From positions 1 to 49,130 of the forward strand of contig JALFIV010000076.1 of the NCBI GenBank assembly GCA_022775385.1: DNA of 49,130 nt, in the 5' to 3' direction. Position 1 is the stretch's first letter. Each line of letters begins with the position of its first letter. This DNA is from Clostridiales bacterium (lineage in GTDB: Bacteria; Bacillota; Clostridia; Oscillospirales; Butyricicoccaceae). Positions 9,014 to 15,788 of this stretch are shown piece after piece. Made by a program: the position numbers and the translations under genes. The notes beneath the pieces are model-generated. The model searched no databases and was not told where the DNA came from. It was given only the letters and a program-made list of their open reading frames with translations.

Positions 9014-9283
9014 TTAAAATTTATCTAATTGCTGGAAACCCCTAAAGCTATTCAAACCACAACGCAAGGATGAAATAAGCCTAAACGTGACGGTAGCGAA
9101 AGCAGAAAAAATTGAATAGATGTCACAAGGTTAAATCCTAAATGTATTGCACGTAGTCTACAGACTTACGTGCTTTTTAATGAGCAATCAGCAGCCAAGC
9201 CGCGAATAGCGGAAGGTTCAACGACCATCCCGTATCGGGAGTAGGCCGCAAGCGTTTGGCGGTCGAAATGGTAGACATGTAAG
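9000..9283 (+). ncRNA. Group I intron in the tape-measure gene
   Basis: P1 is a near-perfect hairpin: exon ACTAT (8995-8999) pairs with guide GTAGT (9010-9014) with a U-G wobble at the splice site, closed by ATG-GAAA-CAT. P4 is TGCTG (9030-9034) with CAGCA (9189-9193). P5 includes CTATTCAA (9048-9055) with TTGAATAG (9112-9119). P6 is CCGC with GCGG (9200-9212). P7 is ACCAT (9224-9228) with ATGGT (9268-9272). The stretches AATCAGCAGCCAAG and GGTTCAACGAC are hallmark phage group I core sequences. P3 was not resolved by eye, and P9 seems very short or absent. The 3' end at G9283 was chosen because it gives an open, in-phase exon. Confidence 0.85.
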
Positions 9284-9324
9284 TTGAATTATTAACGAAA
9301 GAAAATGAGATGTGTTATATTTAA
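9284..9324 (+). other. Possible 3' exon of the tape-measure gene
   Basis: Joining T8999 to base 9284 gives an open frame of 13 residues (FELLTKENEMCYI) ending at TAA 9322-9324. Phase is kept, but such a short match can arise by chance, and it does not look like a normal tape-measure C-terminus. The natural downstream exon may simply have been lost. The stretch 9325-9541 is AT-rich and shows no gene. Confidence 0.3.
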
Positions 9325-9541
9325 TTCATTACTGTTTCTACAATTGCTTTTTTTATAATTTCCCCCATATTTACAACTTTTTCAGTCTTTGCTTTTCGAG
9401 TTCCCCACAAAACATGTCATTTTTTTATTTAATCCAAACATGTTTTTCCAGAAAGCAGGACAAAGTATTTAGAATTCGTTTTTTATGCTTTCAATAGCAA
9501 TACAAATCGATGAAAATCATAATAAAATCACAGTTTTATCA

Positions 9542-10201
9542 TCAAAACAAATCCTTAAATGCAGAACTTCCGCTTGCAAAGCATTCCTCGTTCAGTGTGT
9601 CAATATCATTGCTAAATAAGTAATGGTCTGCTGCATCTTCTGACAAAGGAATAAGTATTCTGTACGCTCCCTGCTGGCTTTTCGTTTTTTTATTCCAGCT
9701 TTTACGCTGACCCTCTTTTGCTTGCTTCTCGATAAAACGATATTCCTTTAATGTATTGATGTGTTCGTACAGACTGGAACTCGAACAGTGTAACCAATTT
9801 GCCAAACCACTGATAGAGATATTGAAATTTCCGTCCTTATCTCCCGCCGCTTTCGCATAACAAAGGATTGCAAGCGCAATACGGCGTGTCTTTTTTTTAT
9901 TAAATCGTAGAATGATTTGACGCAATTCTGCATCCGATATACCTAGTATCGGTTTCTCTCGCAGTGGGGTTTTATCCTGTTGTGCTTTATAGATGATTTG
10001 ATTCACATTGATTTCATCTGTATTTAAGTAGAGTTTATTCTTTGCTGCCCATCCAAAAATCTTTTTACGGGTATCAAGTTCGTTTAATCCCTCTACCCGC
10101 AAATAGTATTTTGCAAGCAGATAACAGTGTCCATAGATACAGTTTTTGTTGATACCGACACCATCCAGTAAATCTAATACAACTAATCGTTCATCAATCA
10201 T
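9542..10201 (-). CDS. Winged-helix domain protein of unknown function
   Basis: The 219-residue protein has an N-terminal region that may bind DNA or partner proteins and a winged-helix-like segment at about residues 125-165 (ISISGLANWL..SSSSLYEHINTLKEYRFIEKQ). The pattern resembles plasmid and phage replication initiators or their accessory proteins, but no specific family is recognised. Its ATG overlaps the stop of the upstream gene as ATGA, so the two are translationally coupled. It is the last gene of a minus-strand run of element genes. Confidence 0.65.
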   Translation of the reverse strand: MIDERLVVLDLLDGVGINKNCIYGHCYLLAKYYLRVEGLNELDTRKKIFGWAAKNKLYLNTDEINVNQIIYKAQQDKTPLREKPILGISDAELRQIILRFNKKKTRRIALAILCYAKAAGDKDGNFNISISGLANWLHCSSSSLYEHINTLKEYRFIEKQAKEGQRKSWNKKTKSQQGAYRILIPLSEDAADHYLFSNDIDTLNEECFASGSSAFKDLF

Positions 10202-10836
10202 GTTTCATTTTCCTTTCTTTTTGCGTCATCTTGTGCCTGTTTCCAATCATCTGCATTGTAGTAGAATGTTTCTTTCAGCCACCCTCGCGCGATTATATAC
10301 CGTATCGGAACGAGCAGTGCGGTGCATTTGTTTCCATCTTCGTTTCTGTACTGATACCGTTTGCATCGTTTGTCATCTAAAGCTAGTTCAGATTTCATCT
10401 TATAGAAATCAATAAAATAGATAGGCTTGCTTTTCTGGCGGGAGTTTGCCGGTGTTGCGTCTACAACTGCAAGGTTTGTGTAATCGTAGTGATACCAGCC
10501 TTGCGCTGTTCCGCTGCCGCGCTGAATCTCCAACTCAACAAATACGTTTCCTGTTTTCCCAATTATCGTATCTTTTTTGATCTCTACATAGAATGAATCA
10601 TTTGCCAGTTCATCATGTACAAGCAAATCTCCTTTGTGCTGGTCTTCAAGTCCTGTCAACTCGGCTGTGTATGCGTATGCGGTCAAACAATTCCTAACGA
10701 GATATTCTGCTGGTTTTGCATTCTCATATTGTTGTTTAAAAGTATTGTCCCACATCGAGAGTAAACGCAAGACTTTCCTTGCGCCCTCCCGAAAGATATT
10801 GTACAAACATTGTCTTATCCTCCTGTAAACCGTCAT
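10198..10836 (-). CDS. Possible PD-(D/E)XK-type nuclease, uncharacterised
   Basis: The 212-residue protein contains GDLLVHDELANDSFYVEIKKD, spacing an Asp and an ExK in a way seen in PD-(D/E)XK nucleases such as resolvases and restriction enzymes. The remainder has alternating hydrophobic strands that fit that fold. No specific family is recognised, so the nuclease assignment is inference from one motif. The start was set at ATG 10836 with an AAAGGAA site 6 bases upstream. Its stop overlaps the start of the winged-helix gene. Confidence 0.5.
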   Translation of the reverse strand: MTVYRRIRQCLYNIFREGARKVLRLLSMWDNTFKQQYENAKPAEYLVRNCLTAYAYTAELTGLEDQHKGDLLVHDELANDSFYVEIKKDTIIGKTGNVFVELEIQRGSGTAQGWYHYDYTNLAVVDATPANSRQKSKPIYFIDFYKMKSELALDDKRCKRYQYRNEDGNKCTALLVPIRYIIARGWLKETFYYNADDWKQAQDDAKRKENET

Positions 10837-10909
10837 TATTGATTCCTTTCGTATTAAATTTGAATAAAAGAAAAGACGCACAATAAAGCGCGTCCGTAAA
10901 AACATGTAT

Positions 10910-11050
10910 TCAATTCTCTGTTGTTTCCAGTAAATCCAACTCATACTTGAGCACCGCCATATCTGCAATCACCTCCAACAACACTTTGTCTAGCCGCTCG
11001 TATTCCGCTTGTAACCGGTCTAGTTGAATTCTTTTTGCTGAATTAGTCAA
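10910..11050 (-). CDS. Small helical protein, 46 residues
   Basis: A short open frame on the minus strand encodes an almost entirely helical, heptad-like peptide (RLQAEYERLDKVLLEVIADM, then LKYELDLLE). It probably starts at TTG 11050, 8 bases after GGAG; a GTG nine bases further up is an alternative. It lies between the ParB-like gene and the possible nuclease gene on the same strand. The coiled-coil character suggests a small partner protein or regulator. Function unknown. Confidence 0.5.
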   Translation of the reverse strand: MTNSAKRIQLDRLQAEYERLDKVLLEVIADMAVLKYELDLLETTEN

Positions 11051-11115
11051 GTTAAACACTCCATTCAAAAGTAACTGTGAGAGCGTTTTTTGCGCCTATA
11101 TAAATACATAAGAAA

Positions 11116-11143
11116 AGACACGCCAGCCGAAACTAGCGTGTCT
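11116..11143 (-). terminator. Terminator of the ParB-like gene
   Basis: The stem AGACACGC / GCGTGTCT lies a few bases past the stop of the ParB-like gene on the minus strand and is followed by a T-rich stretch. A T-run also follows on the plus strand. Confidence 0.65.
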
Positions 11144-11148
11144 ATTTT

Positions 11149-12318
11149 TCATGATTCAATCATTCCTTCATCATTAAAATACTTAATCAAATTTACTCCC
11201 CATGCTACGAGCTGACGCACTGACTTTACATAGGCGTCTTTCTCGTTTTGAGGCAGTAAATCAATATGATCGGGGATATACGCATATCCGCCAACATCAA
11301 CTAAAAATCCGCTAACTTTCGAACAAAACAGAACTGCATCGCGTTCTAGCTTCTGATTAAAGTCTTTAATTCCTTCCTGTTCTTCATACAAAGAAATCCT
11401 TTTAAGTGATTCTGCGTAATCATCAAAGAGCTTTCGATACTCGTTATGTTGTGATTGAAGCTTTTTTTCGTAGTTTTCAACTTTTGCTTTTAAGGTGTCG
11501 TAATCATCCGGAATAACAGTTCTTTTCTCTACACGAACTTCCTGATTATCAAGCTGCTTATGCAAATCTTCGTTTTCGTCATGTGCATTTGCAAGTTCCT
11601 GATCTTTTACATTAAGCTGTTGCTTGAGGTCTCGAATCTGTTCAATGTATTCTGCAATTTGCTTCTGTGTAAACTTTTCAGCAGCAGGAAGCATTTGAAC
11701 AAGCTGTTCCTGTTCTTCCGGAGATAGTCGCGCAATCAGACGAGAAGCGGTAGACGCGGAGATATTTCCAGCTTCTACAAGGTCTTTGATTTCTTGGGGC
11801 AGAGATTCAAGCTTCTTAGCTTGACGGTATGACTCCATATTGTCAATGCCCATCATCTTGGCGAGTTCTTCTTGAGTGTGTGGGATGTCCGAATCAAACC
11901 CAACAATGTTGGGTTTGATTTCTGCGCTCTTACGATCTCCACCATGTTGAATCCCATATAGTTCTTCCAGCTTCTTAATCCGTCTGCCTATCTTAATTTC
12001 ATCATCACCAATCGTGCCGCGCTGACGGATGTTGGTTTCAATAAGATCCTGTACAACTTCATCTTCATTGTCGTAAATTCGAACTTCAGCAATGACAGAT
12101 TCAATACCAAGCTCCTTGCACGCTCGTACTCTTTGATGTCCTGAAACAATGACCTTATCCTGTGTGATTACAATCGGTTCAATAATTCCGCTCTGTCCGC
12201 GTTCCATACGAACAGTAATAGAACTCAGGAACTTTTTCCACTTCTGACCTTCCATATCGTCAAAGTAGTAATCATTCATCGGATGAGGTTTCAGTTCTGA
12301 AACCAAAATTTCTTGCAA
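11149..12318 (-). CDS. ParB/Srx-domain protein with coiled coil
   Basis: The 389-residue protein begins with a ParB/sulfiredoxin-type nuclease-like domain (about residues 1-110) carrying GHQRVRA near residue 60 and ETNIRQRG near 93. A helix-turn-helix region (about 150-210) and a long coiled coil (about 220-320) follow. Such proteins bind DNA and are frequent on integrative elements, plasmids and phages of gut Firmicutes. A role in partition, replication control or regulation fits, but no ParA gene is present. The start is TTG at 12316-12318 with a GGAGG site 7 bases upstream. A perfect dyad lies about 30 bases further up and may be its operator. Confidence 0.85.
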   Translation of the reverse strand: MQEILVSELKPHPMNDYYFDDMEGQKWKKFLSSITVRMERGQSGIIEPIVITQDKVIVSGHQRVRACKELGIESVIAEVRIYDNEDEVVQDLIETNIRQRGTIGDDEIKIGRRIKKLEELYGIQHGGDRKSAEIKPNIVGFDSDIPHTQEELAKMMGIDNMESYRQAKKLESLPQEIKDLVEAGNISASTASRLIARLSPEEQEQLVQMLPAAEKFTQKQIAEYIEQIRDLKQQLNVKDQELANAHDENEDLHKQLDNQEVRVEKRTVIPDDYDTLKAKVENYEKKLQSQHNEYRKLFDDYAESLKRISLYEEQEGIKDFNQKLERDAVLFCSKVSGFLVDVGGYAYIPDHIDLLPQNEKDAYVKSVRQLVAWGVNLIKYFNDEGMIES

Positions 12319-12349
12319 TTAAATTCCTCCATTATTCTGATAATATTTG

Positions 12350-12368
12350 CCGTACAATATCTGTACGG
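12350..12368. promoter_or_regulatory. Dyad upstream of the ParB-like gene
   Basis: A perfect 7-5-7 palindrome, CCGTACA-N5-TGTACGG, lies 32 bases before the ParB-like start codon. Position and symmetry fit an operator for a dimeric repressor, possibly the ParB-like protein itself. Confidence 0.5.
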
Positions 12369-12369
12369 T

Positions 12370-12850
12370 CTGCGTGTTATTTGTGTTCATCTATCTTCTC
12401 TTAAACTTCTCTGCCGCAGGGGGGCTTACTGGCAAAGCTAAAAATTATGAGTATATGTTCGTTGATTATGAGAATGCGGATTGTGCCGATAATATACCGC
12501 TCCCGCCAGAACCAAAACAAAAAGTTTATTTTAAAATTTCCCGTACACATAACTCTGAGAAGAACAGAGTAACCGTTACAACCTCAAAAAGAAATCAAAA
12601 AAATCTTTGAAATCTTCCTGTACATGTAAATCTCAGCTATCTATGCTGCCGATACAAGAAACTGAAATCCATTATAAATAAATCTTTATAAATGAAAATC
12701 ACAGCTATCAATTTTTACCTTTACTAGAAACCCAATTCAACATCTAGAAGATGAAATAGAAATTGGATTGATAGCAACAGTTACCTTTACAACCAAGATG
12801 GGGATATACATCACAGTTACAAGTTACCGCTTACGCGGTTTTTATTTTTG
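12370..12850 (+). other. Structured gap, candidate large non-coding RNA
   Basis: This gap holds no convincing gene but many local inverted repeats. Examples are ACTCTG/CAGAGT (about 12552-12570), GTAAC/GTTAC, CAGC/GCTG (about 12635-12649) and CCAATT...AATTGG (about 12732-12768) with CATCT/AGATG inside. It ends in a clear plus-strand terminator at 12826-12850. CAGCTAT and CAGTTAC motifs recur at about 12635, 12702, 12777 and 12814. A plus-strand structured RNA is the simplest reading; a replication or transfer origin is the alternative. No good plus-strand promoter was found. The remaining stretch to 13062 has further hairpins (12928-12960, 12984-13008, 13030-13058). Confidence 0.4.
12826..12850 (+). 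terminator. Plus-strand terminator
   Basis: ACCGC-TTAC-GCGGT is followed directly by TTTTATTTTT. No plus-strand gene precedes it, so it points to a non-coding transcript. Confidence 0.7.
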
Positions 12851-13062
12851 TATTTTTTGATTGTGTGATATACATCTATCCGTCTGAGGTGCAGATGAAC
12901 TGTCCCATTTACTTTTTTATGTGTACGGTATTCCATTTCAGGTAACGGAAATGGATACCGAACACGAATTCTCAACCCACAATCATCAATCTTTCGCAAG
13001 AAAGTTGATATAAACCTTGGGTCAAATTTGGCGTATTACTATATTATAGTATCTCGCCGTTT

Positions 13063-14592
13063 TTAACCCAACTTTCGCAGTTTCCACGCCTGTTGATGAC
13101 GCACCCCTAAATTGTCGTAGTAGTCTACCACATCAATTACAAAAGGAGTTGGCAATTGCTGCAAATATTGATTTATTGCCTTTCGGCTTTTCTTCGGTTT
13201 TCCATTTCGACGGACATTAACAAGTTCTATCAGTGATTTTCTATCTGTCTTATCTGGAATTAAATCAAATCCGTCTGAATTCAATCTGCTTTTTAGTTTT
13301 TCAACCAAAAAGAATTCTTCAAAATTCAAAATAATGTCCGCACTGACCGCTGGACGCAAACAGTACAGCACTCCATCCGCATAACTTCTATCCTGCATGT
13401 ACTTGATGCGATTAATTAAAGAAGTGGCGTAATGATGCCGATGTTTGTTCACGATCCAGTCAAACTGATTCCTATTAGCTGTTGGAACAAGAATCCCTCC
13501 AGCAGTATACTCAGCGCGTCCATGCGATGCGATAAATCCATACCTGTCTTGCTGATATTCTCTAACCTCTTCAACATTTCGCGTTAAAGCTCGTTTTTTT
13601 CCATTCAACGTACTGCCACTATAGGAGTAGATGAACAACTCTGCTTTATCATTTGCATCGTTCATTCGTTTGCGTCCTGCGCACTGAGTTACGCTTATCG
13701 GGTCAAACACTTTGATGATAATTCTTTTTAGCTGAACATCTCTTAGTGTGACTCCAACTTCCATTTTAGTTGTAGTTATTAGAATGAGACTGTCAAAACG
13801 CTTCGTGCGTTGAGTTTTTAATTCTGCATTGAGATTTCGATACTTATTAAATTCAGTTGCAGATGTAACAAATTGCGCACACTCTTGATATTTTTTGTAT
13901 AATTCAAACGCTTCTGTTGCTTTTTGGATGAATACGATTGTTTTGATATGATTCTCAACTGAATCCTGTAGCAGTTTATCAATGGTTTCATCCTCGTTAA
14001 AGAATGCAATTTGGTTCGCAGTTCGATATGTAGTATCAAATAGGTATTCCTTGCAATTGATTGAATCATGATTCAAATATGAAACAACATCATGCGGCGT
14101 AGCGGATAGTAAAACTTTTTGCACACCTGCTGTTTCATGCATGATTGCATTATATGAATATTCTGTTTTTTTGTTAAAAATCGAATCTTGAATCCAGTAA
14201 TGGAATTCATCACAAACAATACAAGCATACTGTTTGAGTTGTGCAATCATCGTATCATGTGAACGCGATTCCTCGAACTCGTTTTCAATGTGTTGATATG
14301 ATGTCGTGTCAAGATTACCAACATCGTATTTCCATCGTTCATGATTTGTTTCCTGCCGAATCGGTATGCGTGGGAAAACCATCAACACTTTCTGATTTCG
14401 CTGCGCGTAGTAAGAACATACCGTGTGCAGCACCCAATATGTTTTGCCTATTCCCATTCCACCGTGAATTAAAACAGCTTCATCCGGCTTCCATGTGTTG
14501 ATAACTTCATGCGTCAGCACATCAGTGACACGTTGTGCGTGTGTGCAGTCGATTACTGTACGGAGATTCGTAATAATGATGAATTCCTCCAA
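13063..14592 (-). CDS. Superfamily 2 DEAD/DEAH-like helicase
   Basis: The 509-residue protein has the core motifs of an SF2 helicase: Walker A GGMGIGKT (44-51), DEFH (128-131), SATP (163-166) and motif VI QCAGRKRM (303-310), then a C-terminal region without a recognised domain. It probably unwinds DNA for replication or maintenance of the element. The start is uncertain. The open frame begins with a TTG that overlaps the GGAGG site itself, while an ATC/ATT run lies 5-11 bases after that site, where a start codon is expected. A strong promoter lies about 130 bases upstream with a hairpin-bearing leader between. Confidence 0.88.
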   Translation of the reverse strand: MEEFIIITNLRTVIDCTHAQRVTDVLTHEVINTWKPDEAVLIHGGMGIGKTYWVLHTVCSYYAQRNQKVLMVFPRIPIRQETNHERWKYDVGNLDTTSYQHIENEFEESRSHDTMIAQLKQYACIVCDEFHYWIQDSIFNKKTEYSYNAIMHETAGVQKVLLSATPHDVVSYLNHDSINCKEYLFDTTYRTANQIAFFNEDETIDKLLQDSVENHIKTIVFIQKATEAFELYKKYQECAQFVTSATEFNKYRNLNAELKTQRTKRFDSLILITTTKMEVGVTLRDVQLKRIIIKVFDPISVTQCAGRKRMNDANDKAELFIYSYSGSTLNGKKRALTRNVEEVREYQQDRYGFIASHGRAEYTAGGILVPTANRNQFDWIVNKHRHHYATSLINRIKYMQDRSYADGVLYCLRPAVSADIILNFEEFFLVEKLKSRLNSDGFDLIPDKTDRKSLIELVNVRRNGKPKKSRKAINQYLQQLPTPFVIDVVDYYDNLGVRHQQAWKLRKLG

Positions 14593-14605
14593 AATATAAA
14601 AATTA

Positions 14606-14750
14606 AAGGGATAATCCGCAGATCATCCCTTTTAGACTGACTATACAATAATGCTTCAAACTAACAAATGACCAGTCCGGTGACAGAGTCACCCGATGTC
14701 TACGATCTTGATTCTGACATTAGTATAAACCAATCTGCATGTCGTGTCAA
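14606..14750 (-). promoter_or_regulatory. Helicase promoter and structured leader
   Basis: Minus-strand TTGACA (14745-14750) and TATACT (14722-14727) are exactly 17 bases apart. The leader of about 120 bases contains a GGTGAC/GTCACC dyad near 14680-14696 and an AAAGGGAT/ATCCCTTT hairpin near 14607-14634, directly before the translation start. This arrangement could control transcription or translation. Confidence 0.65.
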
Positions 14751-14752
14751 CC

Positions 14753-14786
14753 CTTTTTGAATTGAAATTTTTTGCAATTCAAAAAG
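14753..14786. repeat. 12-bp perfect inverted repeat between repressor and helicase
   Basis: CTTTTTGAATTG (14753-14764) faces CAATTCAAAAAG (14775-14786). It lies just past the repressor gene's end and just before the helicase promoter. It could terminate the repressor transcript or be an operator. Confidence 0.55.
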
Positions 14787-14804
14787 AGTTGTTTCTGTTC
14801 CATG

Positions 14805-15371
14805 TCATAACGGAAGGTCGTAACCGTTCCGAAAACCGTCCTGCCATACTTGTAACATCTTTCTAACCTCGTCAACGTCGCTTTCCAACAATCCTTTTTC
14901 GACGATTTCTTTGATTAAATACTTTTGGAATTCTGGGCATGATAAGTCATTTAATACGTCAAGATATGCATTACGGTCATACCATGAAATTATATCTAGT
15001 AAATGAGACAACTTGATGTTGTCATCATCATAGGATAAGTTTTCTAGTTCAAGAAGGTAGTTGAATGCTTTGATACGATTGTTCTTATCGGTCGACGTAT
15101 CCCTGATTGCCTGAACGCCTCGAATTGCCGCTTCTGATAATCCGGTGTCCATATTAACTTGCCGGTATTCCGGATGTTTATAATCCACACGGCCCAGAAG
15201 ATAATCTAATGTTACATCGTGATAGTTCGCTATACGAATAAGGGTTTCGACGTTTGGTTCCTTACCGTTCTCCCATCCGTTGTAATTATTAGGCTTAACT
15301 CCTAATAGTTCAGCCATTTGGATTTGGGTACGATTTCCGCGTAATTCTCTCAATCTGTCTCTGAGCAACAT
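14805..15371 (-). CDS. Cro/CI-type repressor of the integration module
   Basis: The 188-residue protein has an N-terminal helix-turn-helix (about residues 1-65, with QIQMAELLGVKPNNYNGWEN) and a longer helical C-terminal domain likely used for dimerisation. There is no peptidase signature, so it is not a self-cleaving LexA-type repressor. The start was set at ATG 15371, 6 bases after GAGGTG, rather than at the GTG three codons upstream. It is divergent from the excisionase and integrase genes. Repeated half-sites fill the space between, so it probably represses integration and excision functions and itself. Confidence 0.88.
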   Translation of the reverse strand: MLLRDRLRELRGNRTQIQMAELLGVKPNNYNGWENGKEPNVETLIRIANYHDVTLDYLLGRVDYKHPEYRQVNMDTGLSEAAIRGVQAIRDTSTDKNNRIKAFNYLLELENLSYDDDNIKLSHLLDIISWYDRNAYLDVLNDLSCPEFQKYLIKEIVEKGLLESDVDEVRKMLQVWQDGFRNGYDLPL

Positions 15372-15401
15372 TTCCATCACCTCAACAGAATTGTATCACG
15401 C

Positions 15402-15506
15402 TTTTGGGGTTGTGTCAATTTTTTTAATTTCAGGGGTTGCGAAATCCTTTGTGATAGTGTATAATTCTTTTGGAGTTGCTAAACTATGTAACTCCAAAAG
15501 AATTAT
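15402..15506 (+). promoter_or_regulatory. Excisionase-integrase promoter with repeated operators
   Basis: TTGCGA (15437-15442) and TATAAT (15460-15465) are 17 bases apart and read toward the excisionase. Half-sites of the form GG(G/A)GTTG occur at about 15406, 15433 and 15471, with an inverted copy at 15490. A perfect 17-bp inverted repeat (15461-15477 and 15490-15506) overlaps the -10 box and the transcription start. This is the probable control switch of the element. Confidence 0.7.
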
Positions 15507-15548
15507 TCAAATTATACGAAGGGACTGTCTAAAATAAATCATCATACT

Positions 15549-15788
15549 TTGTTTTCAGAATATCCGGATATGCTCACAGTGGCACAGATGCAAAAGGCAC
15601 TGGGCATTGGTAAGAATACCGCATATAAACTCATCAACTCCGGTGCAATCAAGAGCTTTCGTCTAGAAGGTAAAAGCATTCGAGTTCCCAAGCCGTGGCT
15701 CATTGATTATGTCATGGCAAGCGGATATAATAATGACAACAAAGCAAGTCTTGTACCCGTAACAGAAGCAAAGGAGGCTACGTTATGA
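15549..15788 (+). CDS. xis: Excisionase-like helix-turn-helix protein
   Basis: The protein of about 79 residues has a MerR/excisionase-type winged helix (LTVAQMQKALGIGKNTAYKL, then FRLEGKSIRVPKPWL), as in the small DNA-binding proteins encoded just before tyrosine integrases. Such proteins bend the attachment site and steer the integrase toward excision. The start is TTG 15549 or ATG 15570; neither has a good ribosome binding site. Its stop overlaps the integrase start as ATGA, so the two are co-translated. Confidence 0.85.
   Translation: MFSEYPDMLTVAQMQKALGIGKNTAYKLINSGAIKSFRLEGKSIRVPKPWLIDYVMASGYNNDNKASLVPVTEAKEATL

Noticed and set aside
12347-12610. An 87-codon plus-strand open frame in the structured gap
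   Set aside because: No ribosome binding site before any start codon and no recognisable protein features; the hairpins fit a non-coding role better.
12817-12999. A 60-codon minus-strand open frame (begins TTG)
   Set aside because: Composition is partly protein-like, but there is no ribosome binding site, and its start and middle overlap hairpins and a terminator. Kept as doubtful, not annotated.
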